Below are positions 34,992 to 43,621 of a DNA stretch of 64,000 nt, piece after piece. The stretch is taken from contig CAVVWM010000011.1 in assembly GCA_963751955.1 (NCBI GenBank), forward strand, positions 620,001 to 684,000, written 5' to 3'. The notes under the pieces are model-generated. The model worked only from the letters and a program-made list of their open reading frames with translations, was not told the DNA's origin and did not search any database. The DNA comes from JABDIY01 sp963751955. GTDB lineage: Bacteria; Actinomycetota; Acidimicrobiia; Acidimicrobiales; SZUA-35. The translations under genes were made by a program, and so were the position numbers. Position 1 is the first letter of the stretch, and the number at the start of each line of letters is the position of its first letter.

Positions 34992-36830
34992 CTACAGCTG
35001 GCGAACAGCACCGGTGTCGGCACTGGTGACCATGCTGGCGTAGGCCCGCAATGCAAGGCTCACGTTGCGCTGTCGGTTCTTTGGTGTGAAGGCTTGGGCC
35101 CCCCTGGCTTCTTCGGTGATTCGCCGCTGGTCCAACACCGACTCTTCCACCTCGAGTGAGATTGATCGTTTGGGAATATCGATGCTGATCACGTCTCCGG
35201 TTTCCACCAAGGCGATCATGCCGCCAGCTGCCGCCTCCGGCGACGCATGGCCAATCGAGAGCCCTGACGTACCACCAGAAAATCGACCGTCGGTGAGAAG
35301 CGCACACTCCTTGCCTAGACCGCGACTCTTCAGATAGGTGGTGGGATACAACATCTCCTGCATTCCGGGGCCACCCTTGGGACCCTCATATCGGACGATC
35401 ACCACCTCGCCAGCCTGAACCTCCTCACCGAGAATTCCTTCAACGGCGTCGTCCTGGCTTTCGTAAACCCGTGCGGTGCCCGAGAACGTGAAGTTGCTCT
35501 CATCGACGCCGGCGGTCTTCACGATGCATCCATCTTCAGCGATGTTGCCGTACAGGACAGCGAGGCCACCCTCAGTGGTGTAGGCGTGTTCGATGTCGCG
35601 AATACAGCCCTCAGTCCGATCGATGTCGAGGCTGGGCCAGCGGGTGCTCTGGCTGAAAGCTACCTGGGTTGGGATTCCGCCCGGTCCAGCGGAAAAGAGC
35701 ACCTTGGATTCCGGACAAGCGGTGGTTCGAACGATGTCCCACTGGTCAAGGGCGGCACCCAAGGTCGTGCTGTGAACCGTCGGCATGCTCGTGTCGATGA
35801 GGCCCCCCCGGTCCAATTCGCCGAGAATGCCCATGATTCCACCGGCACGATGGACATCTTCCATGTGGTACTTGTCGGTGCTCGGCGCAACCTTGCAGAT
35901 GTTGGGAACACGGCGACTGATCCGGTCGATGTTCTCCATCTTGAAATCGTGACCCGCTTCGTGCGCGGCGGCCAGAATGTGCAGCACCGTATTGGTGCTG
36001 CCACCCATTGCAATATCGAGCACCATGGCATTCTCGAAGGCCTTGGGGCTGGCGATATTCCTGGGAAGGACCGACTCATCGTCCTTTTCGTAATAGCGGC
36101 GGGCAAGGTCAACCACCGTGCGCCCAGCGGTGAGGAACAACTCCTCCCGATCAGAGTGCGTGGCGAGGGTTGAACCATTTCCGGGAAGGGAAAGCCCAAG
36201 AGCCTCGGTGAGGCAGTTCATGCTGTTCGCTGTGAACATCCCCGAACAGGAACCACAGGTCGGGCACGCCGACCGCTCCACGGCGGCAACATCTTCGTCG
36301 CTCACGTTGGAGTCTCCTGCGGTCATCATGGCCGAGATGAGGTCGACCTTGACCTCGGCACCAGCGAGGCGCGTCTTGCCAGCCTCCATCGGCCCGCCAC
36401 TCACAAAGACGGCTGGGATATTGAGTCGGAGAGCAGCATTCAGCATTCCTGGTGTGATCTTGTCACAGTTCGAAATGCACACCAGTGCATCCGCACAGTG
36501 GGCATTGACCATGTACTCAACGCTGTCGGAAATGAGATCTCTGCTCGGAAGGCTGTACAACATTCCACCGTGGCCCATGGCAATTCCATCGTCGACTGCG
36601 ATGGTGTTGAACTCCTTGGCCACTCCACCCGCTGCTTCGATTTCTCGAGCTACCAACTGTCCGAGGTCTTTCAAATGCACGTGGCCGGGGACGAACTGAG
36701 TGAATGAGTTCGCGATTGCGATGATGGGCTTGTCGAAGTCATCATCGGTCATGCCGGTTGCGCGCCAGAGCGCTCGGGCGCCGGCCATGTTGCGTCCGTG
36801 GGTCGTGGTGCGGGAGCGATACTCAACCAT
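34992..36830 (-). CDS. ilvD: Dihydroxy-acid dehydratase
   Basis: IlvD dehydrates the dihydroxy acid made by IlvC to the 2-oxo acid precursor of valine or isoleucine. The 612-residue protein has three cluster cysteines in the pattern of 2Fe-2S/4Fe-4S IlvD enzymes (CISNCDKITPGML and CPTCGSCSGMFTANSMNCL), DDGIAMGHGGMLYSLPSRDL for Mg and substrate, and GGTSGLSIGHASPEAAAGG with the catalytic Ser. The ATG at 36830 is preferred to the GTG two codons upstream. It is 12 kb from ilvBNC on the same strand, so it is not in that operon, and no leader peptide was seen ahead of it. Confidence 0.97.
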   Translation of the reverse strand: MVEYRSRTTTHGRNMAGARALWRATGMTDDDFDKPIIAIANSFTQFVPGHVHLKDLGQLVAREIEAAGGVAKEFNTIAVDDGIAMGHGGMLYSLPSRDLISDSVEYMVNAHCADALVCISNCDKITPGMLNAALRLNIPAVFVSGGPMEAGKTRLAGAEVKVDLISAMMTAGDSNVSDEDVAAVERSACPTCGSCSGMFTANSMNCLTEALGLSLPGNGSTLATHSDREELFLTAGRTVVDLARRYYEKDDESVLPRNIASPKAFENAMVLDIAMGGSTNTVLHILAAAHEAGHDFKMENIDRISRRVPNICKVAPSTDKYHMEDVHRAGGIMGILGELDRGGLIDTSMPTVHSTTLGAALDQWDIVRTTACPESKVLFSAGPGGIPTQVAFSQSTRWPSLDIDRTEGCIRDIEHAYTTEGGLAVLYGNIAEDGCIVKTAGVDESNFTFSGTARVYESQDDAVEGILGEEVQAGEVVIVRYEGPKGGPGMQEMLYPTTYLKSRGLGKECALLTDGRFSGGTSGLSIGHASPEAAAGGMIALVETGDVISIDIPKRSISLEVEESVLDQRRITEEARGAQAFTPKNRQRNVSLALRAYASMVTSADTGAVRQL

Positions 36831-36874
36831 GGTCACAGGCTATTCCAAAGCGACCTGGCCGACGTACCTGAGAA

Positions 36875-37432
36875 TCAGCAGCGATCTCCGAGCATGGCCT
36901 GGATCATCGCGCCCCTCTCATGGAGAGTGCGTCCGAACCGGTCGCGACCTTCGGTCTTGACGCTCACTGCGGTCTCGATGTCGCCATCGAAACAGCGCTG
37001 CAACAGCATATGACTACGAGCGATGTGACAATCCGATGTCACAAGAATCACGGACCTCCATCCCTGCTCGGCGGCCACCTCGGCGGTGACGACCGCGTTT
37101 CCGAAGGTGTTCACCGGGCTGGAAAGACGGCATTCGGTGGGGAACGAGTAAGACGAGCCGTCACAAATCGCGGCCTCGAGATCTGTCTGTTTCACGTCGG
37201 TGGCGATGAACAACACCGGTGCGAGCTCCTTCTCAGCCAACTCCACCGCAAGCTCGAGTCGCTCGTCTGCTTTTCGACCTCCGGGGAAGACCACTATGGC
37301 GCCGGCTGGAACGAGCGATTCGGTGGCGTTGGGATTCACGAACCATCGATTGGTGAAATAGACGAACAATGCCAATGCTCCGGCCAGTACAAACGCCGAG
37401 GCCGCCGACCTCCTGCTCCACCTGACCACCAC
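36875..37432 (-). CDS. YdcF/DUF218-family membrane-anchored protein
   Basis: This 185-residue protein starts at a GTG (37432) and has one N-terminal transmembrane helix (SAFVLAGALALFVYFTN). A DUF218 domain follows, with GAIVVFPGGRKADERLELAV, DVKQTD, the middle motif PVNTFGNAVVTAEVAAEQGW and SVILVTSDCHIARSHMLL. DUF218 proteins (YdcF, ElyC/YcbC, SanA) act in envelope metabolism, some in undecaprenyl-phosphate-related steps, but a precise reaction is known for few. The gene lies 44 bp upstream of ilvD on the same strand and is divergent from the thioredoxin-like gene across an inverted-repeat region. Confidence 0.82.
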   Translation of the reverse strand: MVVRWSRRSAASAFVLAGALALFVYFTNRWFVNPNATESLVPAGAIVVFPGGRKADERLELAVELAEKELAPVLFIATDVKQTDLEAAICDGSSYSFPTECRLSSPVNTFGNAVVTAEVAAEQGWRSVILVTSDCHIARSHMLLQRCFDGDIETAVSVKTEGRDRFGRTLHERGAMIQAMLGDRC

Positions 37433-37499
37433 GCACTAGTCGTACATCTGACCCGGGGTCCCAGGCTTTCGCCTGATTTTCAGGATCATCGACTAGTGC
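37433..37499. promoter_or_regulatory. Ten-bp inverted repeat flanking the ydcF/thioredoxin control region
   Basis: GCACTAGTCG (37433-37442) and its exact reverse complement CGACTAGTGC (37490-37499) are separated by 47 bp. Inside lies a small terminator-like hairpin, CAGGC-TTTC-GCCTG-ATTTT (37462-37480). The left arm begins at the base next to the GTG of the DUF218 gene. It could be a looped operator or the remains of a small mobile element. Confidence 0.5.
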
Positions 37500-37564
37500 T
37501 GACAACGGGAAGCAACCTGCGACGAATCCGTTGTCGGACCTACCCTCATATCAAGGAGCTACGC

Positions 37565-38194
37565 ATGTCTCGAACTCGAATCGCTGCTCTCACTGTTGCG
37601 GTACTCCTCGCCGGAGCCCTCGCAGTGCTGCAGTTGGCGAGTCGAGGTTCATCGGCAATAGAAGCCGCATCCGACAAGACCGACGCGGAGGGCTCCGCAT
37701 CCCGGGAGACCGCAACCCCTCCAGCGGTCGATCAAGCGCCGGAGAACCTTGGTCCGGCTCCGGATCTCGTCGACCTCGACGGCTGGCTCCAGACCGATGG
37801 GACGTCGTTCGCAACAGTGAAGGGTGAGGTCACGATTCTCCAATTCTGGACCTACACGTGCCACAACTGCACGGCAACGATCCCTTTCCTTCAGGAGATC
37901 TACGCCCAGCACCGCGACAGCGGGTTGGAAATCATCGGTGTGCATGCGCCAGAGTTCGAGCGCGAGAAAGATCCTGTCGGCATCCAAGCAGCCGCCGATC
38001 GCCTCGGTGTGTCTTGGCCGATCGCACTCGATACCGAGAAACGAAACTTCCGGGCCTGGCAGGGATCTCGCCGATTCTGGCCCCGCACGTACGTGATCGA
38101 CCAGAACGGCGACATCCGCTTCGACAAGATCGGCGAAGGAAAGTACGCCGAGTTGGAAACAACGGTCGCCTATCTGCTCGAAAACGGCGCCTAG
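37565..38194 (+). CDS. Extracytoplasmic thioredoxin-like (TlpA/DipZ-C-terminal-like) protein
   Basis: A 209-residue protein with an N-terminal membrane anchor or signal (TRIAALTVAVLLAGALAVLQ), a linker of about 50 polar residues and a thioredoxin fold. The redox motif is CHNC in LQFWTYTCHNCTATIPFLQE, with the cis-Pro region in RRFWPRTYVIDQNGDIRFD. WTYxCxNC is typical of DipZ C-terminal and related redoxins that act outside the membrane. AAGGAG lies seven bases before the ATG. It precedes a CcdA-like gene by 16 bp, so the pair probably forms a two-part thiol-reducing relay across the membrane. Confidence 0.88.
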   Translation: MSRTRIAALTVAVLLAGALAVLQLASRGSSAIEAASDKTDAEGSASRETATPPAVDQAPENLGPAPDLVDLDGWLQTDGTSFATVKGEVTILQFWTYTCHNCTATIPFLQEIYAQHRDSGLEIIGVHAPEFEREKDPVGIQAAADRLGVSWPIALDTEKRNFRAWQGSRRFWPRTYVIDQNGDIRFDKIGEGKYAELETTVAYLLENGA

Positions 38195-38210
38195 GCGCTC
38201 AAGGCAGCTC

Positions 38211-38801
38211 GTGCTCTCTCTTTTCGGTGAAGCCCTCAGCACGGCGTTCTTTCCATGCAGTCTCGTACTCACCGTGCCAAGCGTCGCTGTTGCCCTGGCG
38301 GCCCGACACTTTTCTGCAGCTGCGCTCGGTTCGTTTGTTCTGGGCTTGCTGATCAGTACGTGGCTGCGGTTTGCAGGCATCACCGACGTTTGGCCCTCGC
38401 TGATTACCGGCAGTGTGTTCTCAATGGCCGGAATGGTGCTCTTCGCTACCACAGGTAGACGATCAGCGGGAGCGGCAGCCATGGCCGGCCTGGCGGTAGG
38501 CGGGGCAACGGGATCGCTGTGGCGCCCATGTGTGGGCAATGAATTCGGCGAGGTACTCAACGCCATGGTCGGATCGGGTCTGAGCGGCGGGTTCGATCTC
38601 GCTGTCTACATCATCGGGGTCATGGCCCCCGTCATCGCTCTCACAGCAACAGCCAACGCTGTTCCGCCAGCCTGGGTCGAACGAGCCTCTCGGCCGATTG
38701 GCTGGCTCGGCAGTGGGATCCTTGTACTTCTCGGTGTCGCAAACGTGGCCGGTCTCGATGACCGGGTCATCAACAGGCTGTTCGAGCTGAGCAGCTTCTG
38801 A
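38211..38801 (+). CDS. CcdA/DsbD-beta-like membrane thiol transporter (small form)
   Basis: This 196-residue, strongly hydrophobic protein has about five or six membrane segments. Each of two segments carries a Pro-Cys pair: STAFFPCSLVLTVPS near the N-terminus and SLWRPCVGNEFG in the middle. CcdA and DsbD move electrons from cytoplasmic thioredoxin across the membrane through one cysteine in each of two such helices. The start is a GTG. Its close linkage to the thioredoxin-like gene supports the role. Sequence outside the Pro-Cys motifs is not obviously CcdA, so the assignment is by motif and context. Confidence 0.7.
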   Translation: MLSLFGEALSTAFFPCSLVLTVPSVAVALAARHFSAAALGSFVLGLLISTWLRFAGITDVWPSLITGSVFSMAGMVLFATTGRRSAGAAAMAGLAVGGATGSLWRPCVGNEFGEVLNAMVGSGLSGGFDLAVYIIGVMAPVIALTATANAVPPAWVERASRPIGWLGSGILVLLGVANVAGLDDRVINRLFELSSF

Positions 38802-38852
38802 CGCCGAGGGGTCGAAATCCCGACTGGCGGAGGTGGGATCAGAGCCCGGCCG

Positions 38853-40316
38853 CTAGACCGATACCGGTTCTTCCGAGGCATCGACGCCAGGTTCGACAGA
38901 CCCCGAAGGTTGCACGAAGGAAACGATCGGTTCGGTCTGGCGGCGGCGCCAGGCCCGGTAGGCGAAGAACGCCAGAGGGAAAACCCAGATGAACGGGAGC
39001 AAGAAACCGGCAACGACCAGGAGCGTACGAACGATCTCGGTGAGACCATTCCAGCCGGTGCCCAGCCCGTCGGCGAAACCGGGATCGGTCTGCTTGGGCA
39101 CCACCGAGATCGCAATGTCGTCGGTGTCGCTCACCGAGTCGACGCTGACGGTGGTGTCGGTGGTGTCCGCAGCCGGAACGGCGGAAGCCTGAACCTTCGC
39201 CGTGCTGAGGATCCGGTTGCCGCTGGCCTCAAACTCGTAGGAATACACCAACCGCTGTCCCGGCTCCAGAGGCCGCTCGGTCGATCCCTGCACCAGCTCC
39301 AGGTCCTTGAACTCGACTCCGAGTGCGGCGTCACGCAGGTTGATGTCGGTGAGCCCGGTTTCCCCGTTGTTCAAGACGTCATAACACACCGTGACCTCAG
39401 CGCCGTCCTCGACATTGTTGGCCTCGGTTCCACAGCTGAACCCGCCGTCGTGACCCATGTGGATCGAAGTTGTGAGCGCAATCCGCGGGGTGGGCGCCGC
39501 AGGCGGGAGTTTTTCGATGAGCGTGATGGTGATGGTCGAAAGTGCCACCTGGTTCTGAAGCGTCCGAAGCTGACCTCGCAGTGTCTCGAGTTCTGTTTCG
39601 CGATTACGGAGCTCGTTCTCGAACGTTGCTACCTGATCTAGATCCTTTGCGCCGGCCAAAAAGCCTCGGAGTCGCTCCACGCTCAGTTCGGTCGAAGTGA
39701 TCCGACTCTCGAGATCCACAACCCGACCCGTCACATCGATGGCGTCGACCTTCTGCTCCAGCAACGTACCCACGCCGGAGAGATCGTTGAGAACGGCCTG
39801 GAAGTCACTGGGCGGCACCCGGAACACCATTGTCGTGCGGTTGGCTTCTCCCCCTGATGCAACTCGGGTGTCCTGATTGAAGAGCAGTCCGCCTACCGCC
39901 TGAACCACATTGAGAACCTCCTGTGAGGCTGCGGCAACGTCGGGAACTTCAGCTGTCAACGCGGCGGTTCGAATGATGTCACGCCCGGTGTCGATCGGGT
40001 CCGGCAGGTCTGTCGCCTCTTGATCCCCGGGGACAGAGGGCTGGCGGTTCCCATCCGCTGGAGCAGCAGGGGCACCCGCTTGGACTGTGTCGACAAAGTC
40101 GGCATCACCCATCAATGCTTCATCCAGGGCCCCGCCGTCTTGGGCCGCGACCGCCCGCTCATTGGTTGCGATCGCGCCACCATCATCGCTGGAACCGTCA
40201 TCGCTGGAAGCGCTGTCGTCGGAGGCGTAGCTGGCATCTGAGTCGTCGGCTCCCTGACTACAAGCGGTGAGTAGGAGGAAGAGAGCTGCCGCGATTGCTA
40301 CCAGTCGTGCGTTCAT
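38853..40316 (-). CDS. DUF4349 lipoprotein with coiled coil and C-terminal membrane helix
   Basis: The 487-residue protein starts with a lipoprotein signal (LLLTAC, Cys about residue 19) and an Asp/Ser-rich linker. The DUF4349 region follows (DIIRTAALTAEVPDVAAASQ to STITITLIEK). It contains the pattern TTMVFRVPPSDFQAVLNDLS and a coiled coil (VVDLESRITSTELSVERLRG; NELRNRETELETLRGQLRTL). A later domain with four-stranded repeats (DVLNNGETGLTDINLRDAAL) precedes a C-terminal helix (TLLVVAGFLLPFIWVFPLAF) and a basic tail. It is therefore anchored at both ends. The function of the family is not known; a mechanical or envelope-sensing role is a guess. Confidence 0.85.
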   Translation of the reverse strand: MNARLVAIAAALFLLLTACSQGADDSDASYASDDSASSDDGSSDDGGAIATNERAVAAQDGGALDEALMGDADFVDTVQAGAPAAPADGNRQPSVPGDQEATDLPDPIDTGRDIIRTAALTAEVPDVAAASQEVLNVVQAVGGLLFNQDTRVASGGEANRTTMVFRVPPSDFQAVLNDLSGVGTLLEQKVDAIDVTGRVVDLESRITSTELSVERLRGFLAGAKDLDQVATFENELRNRETELETLRGQLRTLQNQVALSTITITLIEKLPPAAPTPRIALTTSIHMGHDGGFSCGTEANNVEDGAEVTVCYDVLNNGETGLTDINLRDAALGVEFKDLELVQGSTERPLEPGQRLVYSYEFEASGNRILSTAKVQASAVPAADTTDTTVSVDSVSDTDDIAISVVPKQTDPGFADGLGTGWNGLTEIVRTLLVVAGFLLPFIWVFPLAFFAYRAWRRRQTEPIVSFVQPSGSVEPGVDASEEPVSV

Positions 40317-40381
40317 GATTGTGTGACGAAGTCCGCCGGCGGGCTGGTTCCTCCTTCACCGGATTGCAACAATCAGGTCAT

Positions 40382-41371
40382 CTAGACGTGTACGTGTTCG
40401 CGGTGCAGTTCAGTGTTCTTGCGCTCACTGAAGATGATTGCGCCCACAAGCATCGCGAGAATGATCCCCAGCGACACGTATGTGTTGAGGTGGTACCAGG
40501 GGCTGACCGTCATCTTGAGACCGACGAAGATCAGGATCGCACCGAGGGCATGGGAGAGATAGTGGAAGCGCTGGCGGGCATCAGCGAGGAGGAAATACAT
40601 CGCCCGCAGCCCGAGGATGGCGAATGCATTGGCCCCAAAAACGATGTAGGGCTCGTTGGAGACGGCAAGGACGGCGGGCACCGAATCGACCGCGAAGATG
40701 ATGTCGGTGAACTCAACAACGACCAGCGCGGCAAACAATGGTGTCGCAGCTCGTTTGCCGTTTTCGATAGTGAAGAACTTGTGGCCGTCGAACTCGCTAC
40801 TCACCGGCATCACGCGTCGCAGCAGACCCAGGCCGGTGGTCTTGACGTCTTCACCCTCGTCCTCACGGTGGCGGATGATCTTGGCTCCGGTGTAGATGAG
40901 GAAGGCTCCGAAGAAGACCAGGACCCACACGAATCGGCTGATCAAGGTGGCGCCGACGAGAATGAAAAGAAAACGGAGCGTGAGGGCACCGAAGATCCCC
41001 CAGAACAAAACCCGATGCTGGTACTTCAGTGGAATCTTCATCGACGAGAAGAGGATCGCCCACACAAACACATTGTCGATGCTCAACGACTTCTCGATCA
41101 GGTAGCCGCTGATGTACTCACCGAAGGCTTCACCGCCGAACTGGTAGGCGATGAAACCGCCGAAGAGCAGCCCGCACAGCACCCAGCCGGCGCTCTCGCG
41201 CAGCGCCTCATTTCCGCTGGGCTCATGAGCATGGCGGTGCCGGTACAGATCGAAGGCCAACATCGCCAAGATCACGACGATCAGCAAGACCCAGGTCCAC
41301 GACGGGATGCCATCGGGGCCGGGATCCCAGAAGTTCTTTCTTGCTTCGACGCCAAAGAGAAGCGATGTCAT
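40382..41371 (-). CDS. TerC-family integral membrane protein
   Basis: This 329-residue protein has about nine membrane helices and the TerC motifs EKSLSIDNVFVWAILFS and VVVEFTDIIFAVDSVPAVLA, each with conserved acidic residues inside the membrane. Family members (TerC, Alx, MeeY/MeeF) export manganese or support tellurite resistance and metal loading of secreted enzymes. Length and both motifs are complete. I looked for a yybP-ykoY manganese riboswitch in front of it and did not find one. It is divergent from the M1 peptidase gene, with 142 bp between starts. Confidence 0.93.
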   Translation of the reverse strand: MTSLLFGVEARKNFWDPGPDGIPSWTWVLLIVVILAMLAFDLYRHRHAHEPSGNEALRESAGWVLCGLLFGGFIAYQFGGEAFGEYISGYLIEKSLSIDNVFVWAILFSSMKIPLKYQHRVLFWGIFGALTLRFLFILVGATLISRFVWVLVFFGAFLIYTGAKIIRHREDEGEDVKTTGLGLLRRVMPVSSEFDGHKFFTIENGKRAATPLFAALVVVEFTDIIFAVDSVPAVLAVSNEPYIVFGANAFAILGLRAMYFLLADARQRFHYLSHALGAILIFVGLKMTVSPWYHLNTYVSLGIILAMLVGAIIFSERKNTELHREHVHV

Positions 41372-41513
41372 ATCGTCATAGTGTTACCCAGATTTGGCTT
41401 CAACATGCCGGCATGGCGTCAAGGATGAATCCCCGGGCCCGACGGGGCGCTTCTGGTTCCGACACAGGGCTGCCCGACCCCAATCGGTGACCGACACCTG
41501 CCACTCTGTAGCG

Positions 41514-43076
41514 GTGCGTCGGCTCATCCCCCTGCTGATTCTGCTTCTCGTGGCCACCTCGTGTACCAACGCCGGTGACGACTCAGCCGACTTCGGTGCC
41601 CAGAACACCACGACAACCACCTCCCGCGCTCAGCGAACAACTGACACAAACGCTCCCTCAGCCACCACCGCTGCGCCATCGGAGAACAACTCCTTTGGCG
41701 CTCAAGCCAGCGCTGACACCCCGGAACTCTCCGAGCTTGATCTCGGAGACGCCGGCGGCGATATGACCGGACTCACCGGCGAGCGGACTCTTGGCTCGAT
41801 CGGTGATCCCACCTTTCCGGGCCTCGGGAATTCCGGGTACGACGTCCAGCGCTACGACATCAGCCTCGATCTCACAGGCGCCGAACTCGTGGCCGAAACG
41901 GTGATCGACCTCACCGCCGGCATCGAACTCCCTTCGTTGCACCTCGATCTCGTCGGGATGGACATCGACGAGATTCGCGTCGACGACGAACCGGCATTGT
42001 TCAACCGAGACGGACGTGAACTCATCGTTCGGCTGCCAGCACCGCTGGAAGCAGGCGATAGAGCGTCGATCTATCTCGCCTACCACGGTGTCCCGGCTCC
42101 GATCGACAGCGGTGAGGGAATTCCGTTCAATCTGGGCTTTCAGACCCGCCCCTGGGGCACATTCGTAGCCTCGGAGCCGATCGGGGCGGCCACCTGGTTC
42201 CCAGCCAACGATCACCCTCAGGACAAAGCGTTGTTCCGCATCGGAGTGACCGTGCCCGATGGGCAGGTCGCAATTGGTCCTGGACAGCTGGTCGGATCGC
42301 AAACAAACCCGGACGGCTCCGAGAAGTTCATCTGGGAGGCTCGAGAGCCGATGAGCACCTACCTGGCGTCGGTGGCCACCGGCGACTTCGAGGTCACCAG
42401 CGAAACAACTGAAACTGGACTGGTGATCCGCCATGCCGTTCACCGGGACGCCCTACTGGCAACCGGTGAAACCCTGGACACCACAGCAGAGATGATCACA
42501 GAGTTCGAGCAACAGTTCGGTCCCTACCCTTTCGAGAGCTACGGGGTCCTCGTTGTTCCCGAGCAGCTTGGCTTCGCACTGGAGAACCAGACCCTCAGCT
42601 TGTTCGGCACCGACGTGATCGGTAGTCCCTCGGCCCAACCGATCCTCGCTCACGAGCTGGCCCATCACTGGTTCGGGAACGACATCTCCCCGGCCGCTTG
42701 GGACGACATCTGGTTGAACGAAGGCTTCGCAACCTGGGCTGAATGGTGGTGGACCGAACGCATCACCGGCCGCTATGTCACCGAGATCGCACAGACGATC
42801 CCGATGGACCCCCTCGCCGGCCTTACCGCCAGCACCCTGTTCGAGATAAACGTGTATTGGCGGGGTGGGCTGACGCTGGAGGCTCTGCGCCGTGCCGTCG
42901 GCAATGAGCTCTTCGGCCAGATTCTCCGGGAATGGTCAGAACGCTACGGCGGCGGCGTCGCCAGTACCGAGGACTTCTTGGACCTGGTGGGCGAGCTCGG
43001 CGGCCAGGATGCGCGGAACATCGTGAGTCAGTTTGTCTTCTCCCCCGATATGCCCGAACTACCCCCGGACCGATGA
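41514..43076 (+). CDS. Secreted M1-family metallopeptidase (lipoprotein)
   Basis: This is a 520-residue lipoprotein from a GTG at 41514: a basic start, PLLILLLVATSC as lipobox and a Thr-rich linker. The peptidase M1 fold has the zinc site HELAHHW about residue 379 with the third ligand in WLNEGFATWAEWW, and the exopeptidase loop appears as LENQTLSLFG instead of GAMEN. The usual C-terminal helical domain is short, so it resembles compact bacterial M1 enzymes. It probably trims N-terminal residues from extracellular peptides. Its stop overlaps the nucleotidyltransferase start by four bases. Confidence 0.92.
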   Translation: MRRLIPLLILLLVATSCTNAGDDSADFGAQNTTTTTSRAQRTTDTNAPSATTAAPSENNSFGAQASADTPELSELDLGDAGGDMTGLTGERTLGSIGDPTFPGLGNSGYDVQRYDISLDLTGAELVAETVIDLTAGIELPSLHLDLVGMDIDEIRVDDEPALFNRDGRELIVRLPAPLEAGDRASIYLAYHGVPAPIDSGEGIPFNLGFQTRPWGTFVASEPIGAATWFPANDHPQDKALFRIGVTVPDGQVAIGPGQLVGSQTNPDGSEKFIWEAREPMSTYLASVATGDFEVTSETTETGLVIRHAVHRDALLATGETLDTTAEMITEFEQQFGPYPFESYGVLVVPEQLGFALENQTLSLFGTDVIGSPSAQPILAHELAHHWFGNDISPAAWDDIWLNEGFATWAEWWWTERITGRYVTEIAQTIPMDPLAGLTASTLFEINVYWRGGLTLEALRRAVGNELFGQILREWSERYGGGVASTEDFLDLVGELGGQDARNIVSQFVFSPDMPELPPDR

Positions 43077-43585
43077 CCAGAACTGCCGTCTACCCCGGCT
43101 CTTTCAATCCACCCACCGTCGCCCATCTCGACTTGAGCATGGCCGTGATCGAACAACGCCAGGTCGACCTCGTCGTGTGGAGCCTGAGTCGGGTGACGCT
43201 GGGAAAAGACCCCGAGCGTCACCCAACGATCGAGGAACGACAAGCCGTCCTGGAATCGGTTGCCGAGGAGTTTCCTTGGCTCGACGTCCAGGTGACCGAT
43301 GCCCAACTGATCTCCGACATCGCTGCGGGATTCGACGTGGTGATCATGGGAGCTGACAAGTGGGCTCAGATCAATGAACTCGACTGGTATCACAATGCCG
43401 AGGAGCGCAACGCCGCAATTGCCGCACTACCCGAGCTGGCCATTGCCCCGCGTCCCCCCCACGCAGTTCCGAGCCAGTTCGCGGTGCGCTTCGAGAACAA
43501 CGAGCGGATTAGTTCCACCGCCGCCCGGGCAGGGGCGCATCATCTGATGCTTCCCCAAGCCCGAGCCAGCGACTTGTGGGCCTGA
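43073..43585 (+). CDS. NadD/CoaD-like nucleotidyltransferase
   Basis: This 170-residue protein has the cytidylyltransferase-like fold: TAVYPGSFNPPTVAHLDLSM is the nucleotide-binding GSFxPxxxxH segment, with Thr/His variation in the second His position, and ENNERISSTAARAGA near the C-terminus is the ISSTxxR motif. ATP-dependent adenylyl transfer is expected. It is shorter than typical NadD (about 190-200 residues) and lacks the usual CoaD N-terminus, so the substrate cannot be assigned. Its ATG is within the peptidase stop (ATGA), giving coupled translation of two unrelated products. Confidence 0.8.
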   Translation: MTRTAVYPGSFNPPTVAHLDLSMAVIEQRQVDLVVWSLSRVTLGKDPERHPTIEERQAVLESVAEEFPWLDVQVTDAQLISDIAAGFDVVIMGADKWAQINELDWYHNAEERNAAIAALPELAIAPRPPHAVPSQFAVRFENNERISSTAARAGAHHLMLPQARASDLWA

Positions 43586-43621
43586 GGAGCGCCGGCCTAG
43601 GCGGTAGTGCGGGTACCCGTA

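Noticed and set aside
41372..41513. Possible manganese (yybP-ykoY) riboswitch upstream of the TerC gene
   Set aside because: The conserved core sequences of that riboswitch are not present in the 142-bp gap on either strand.
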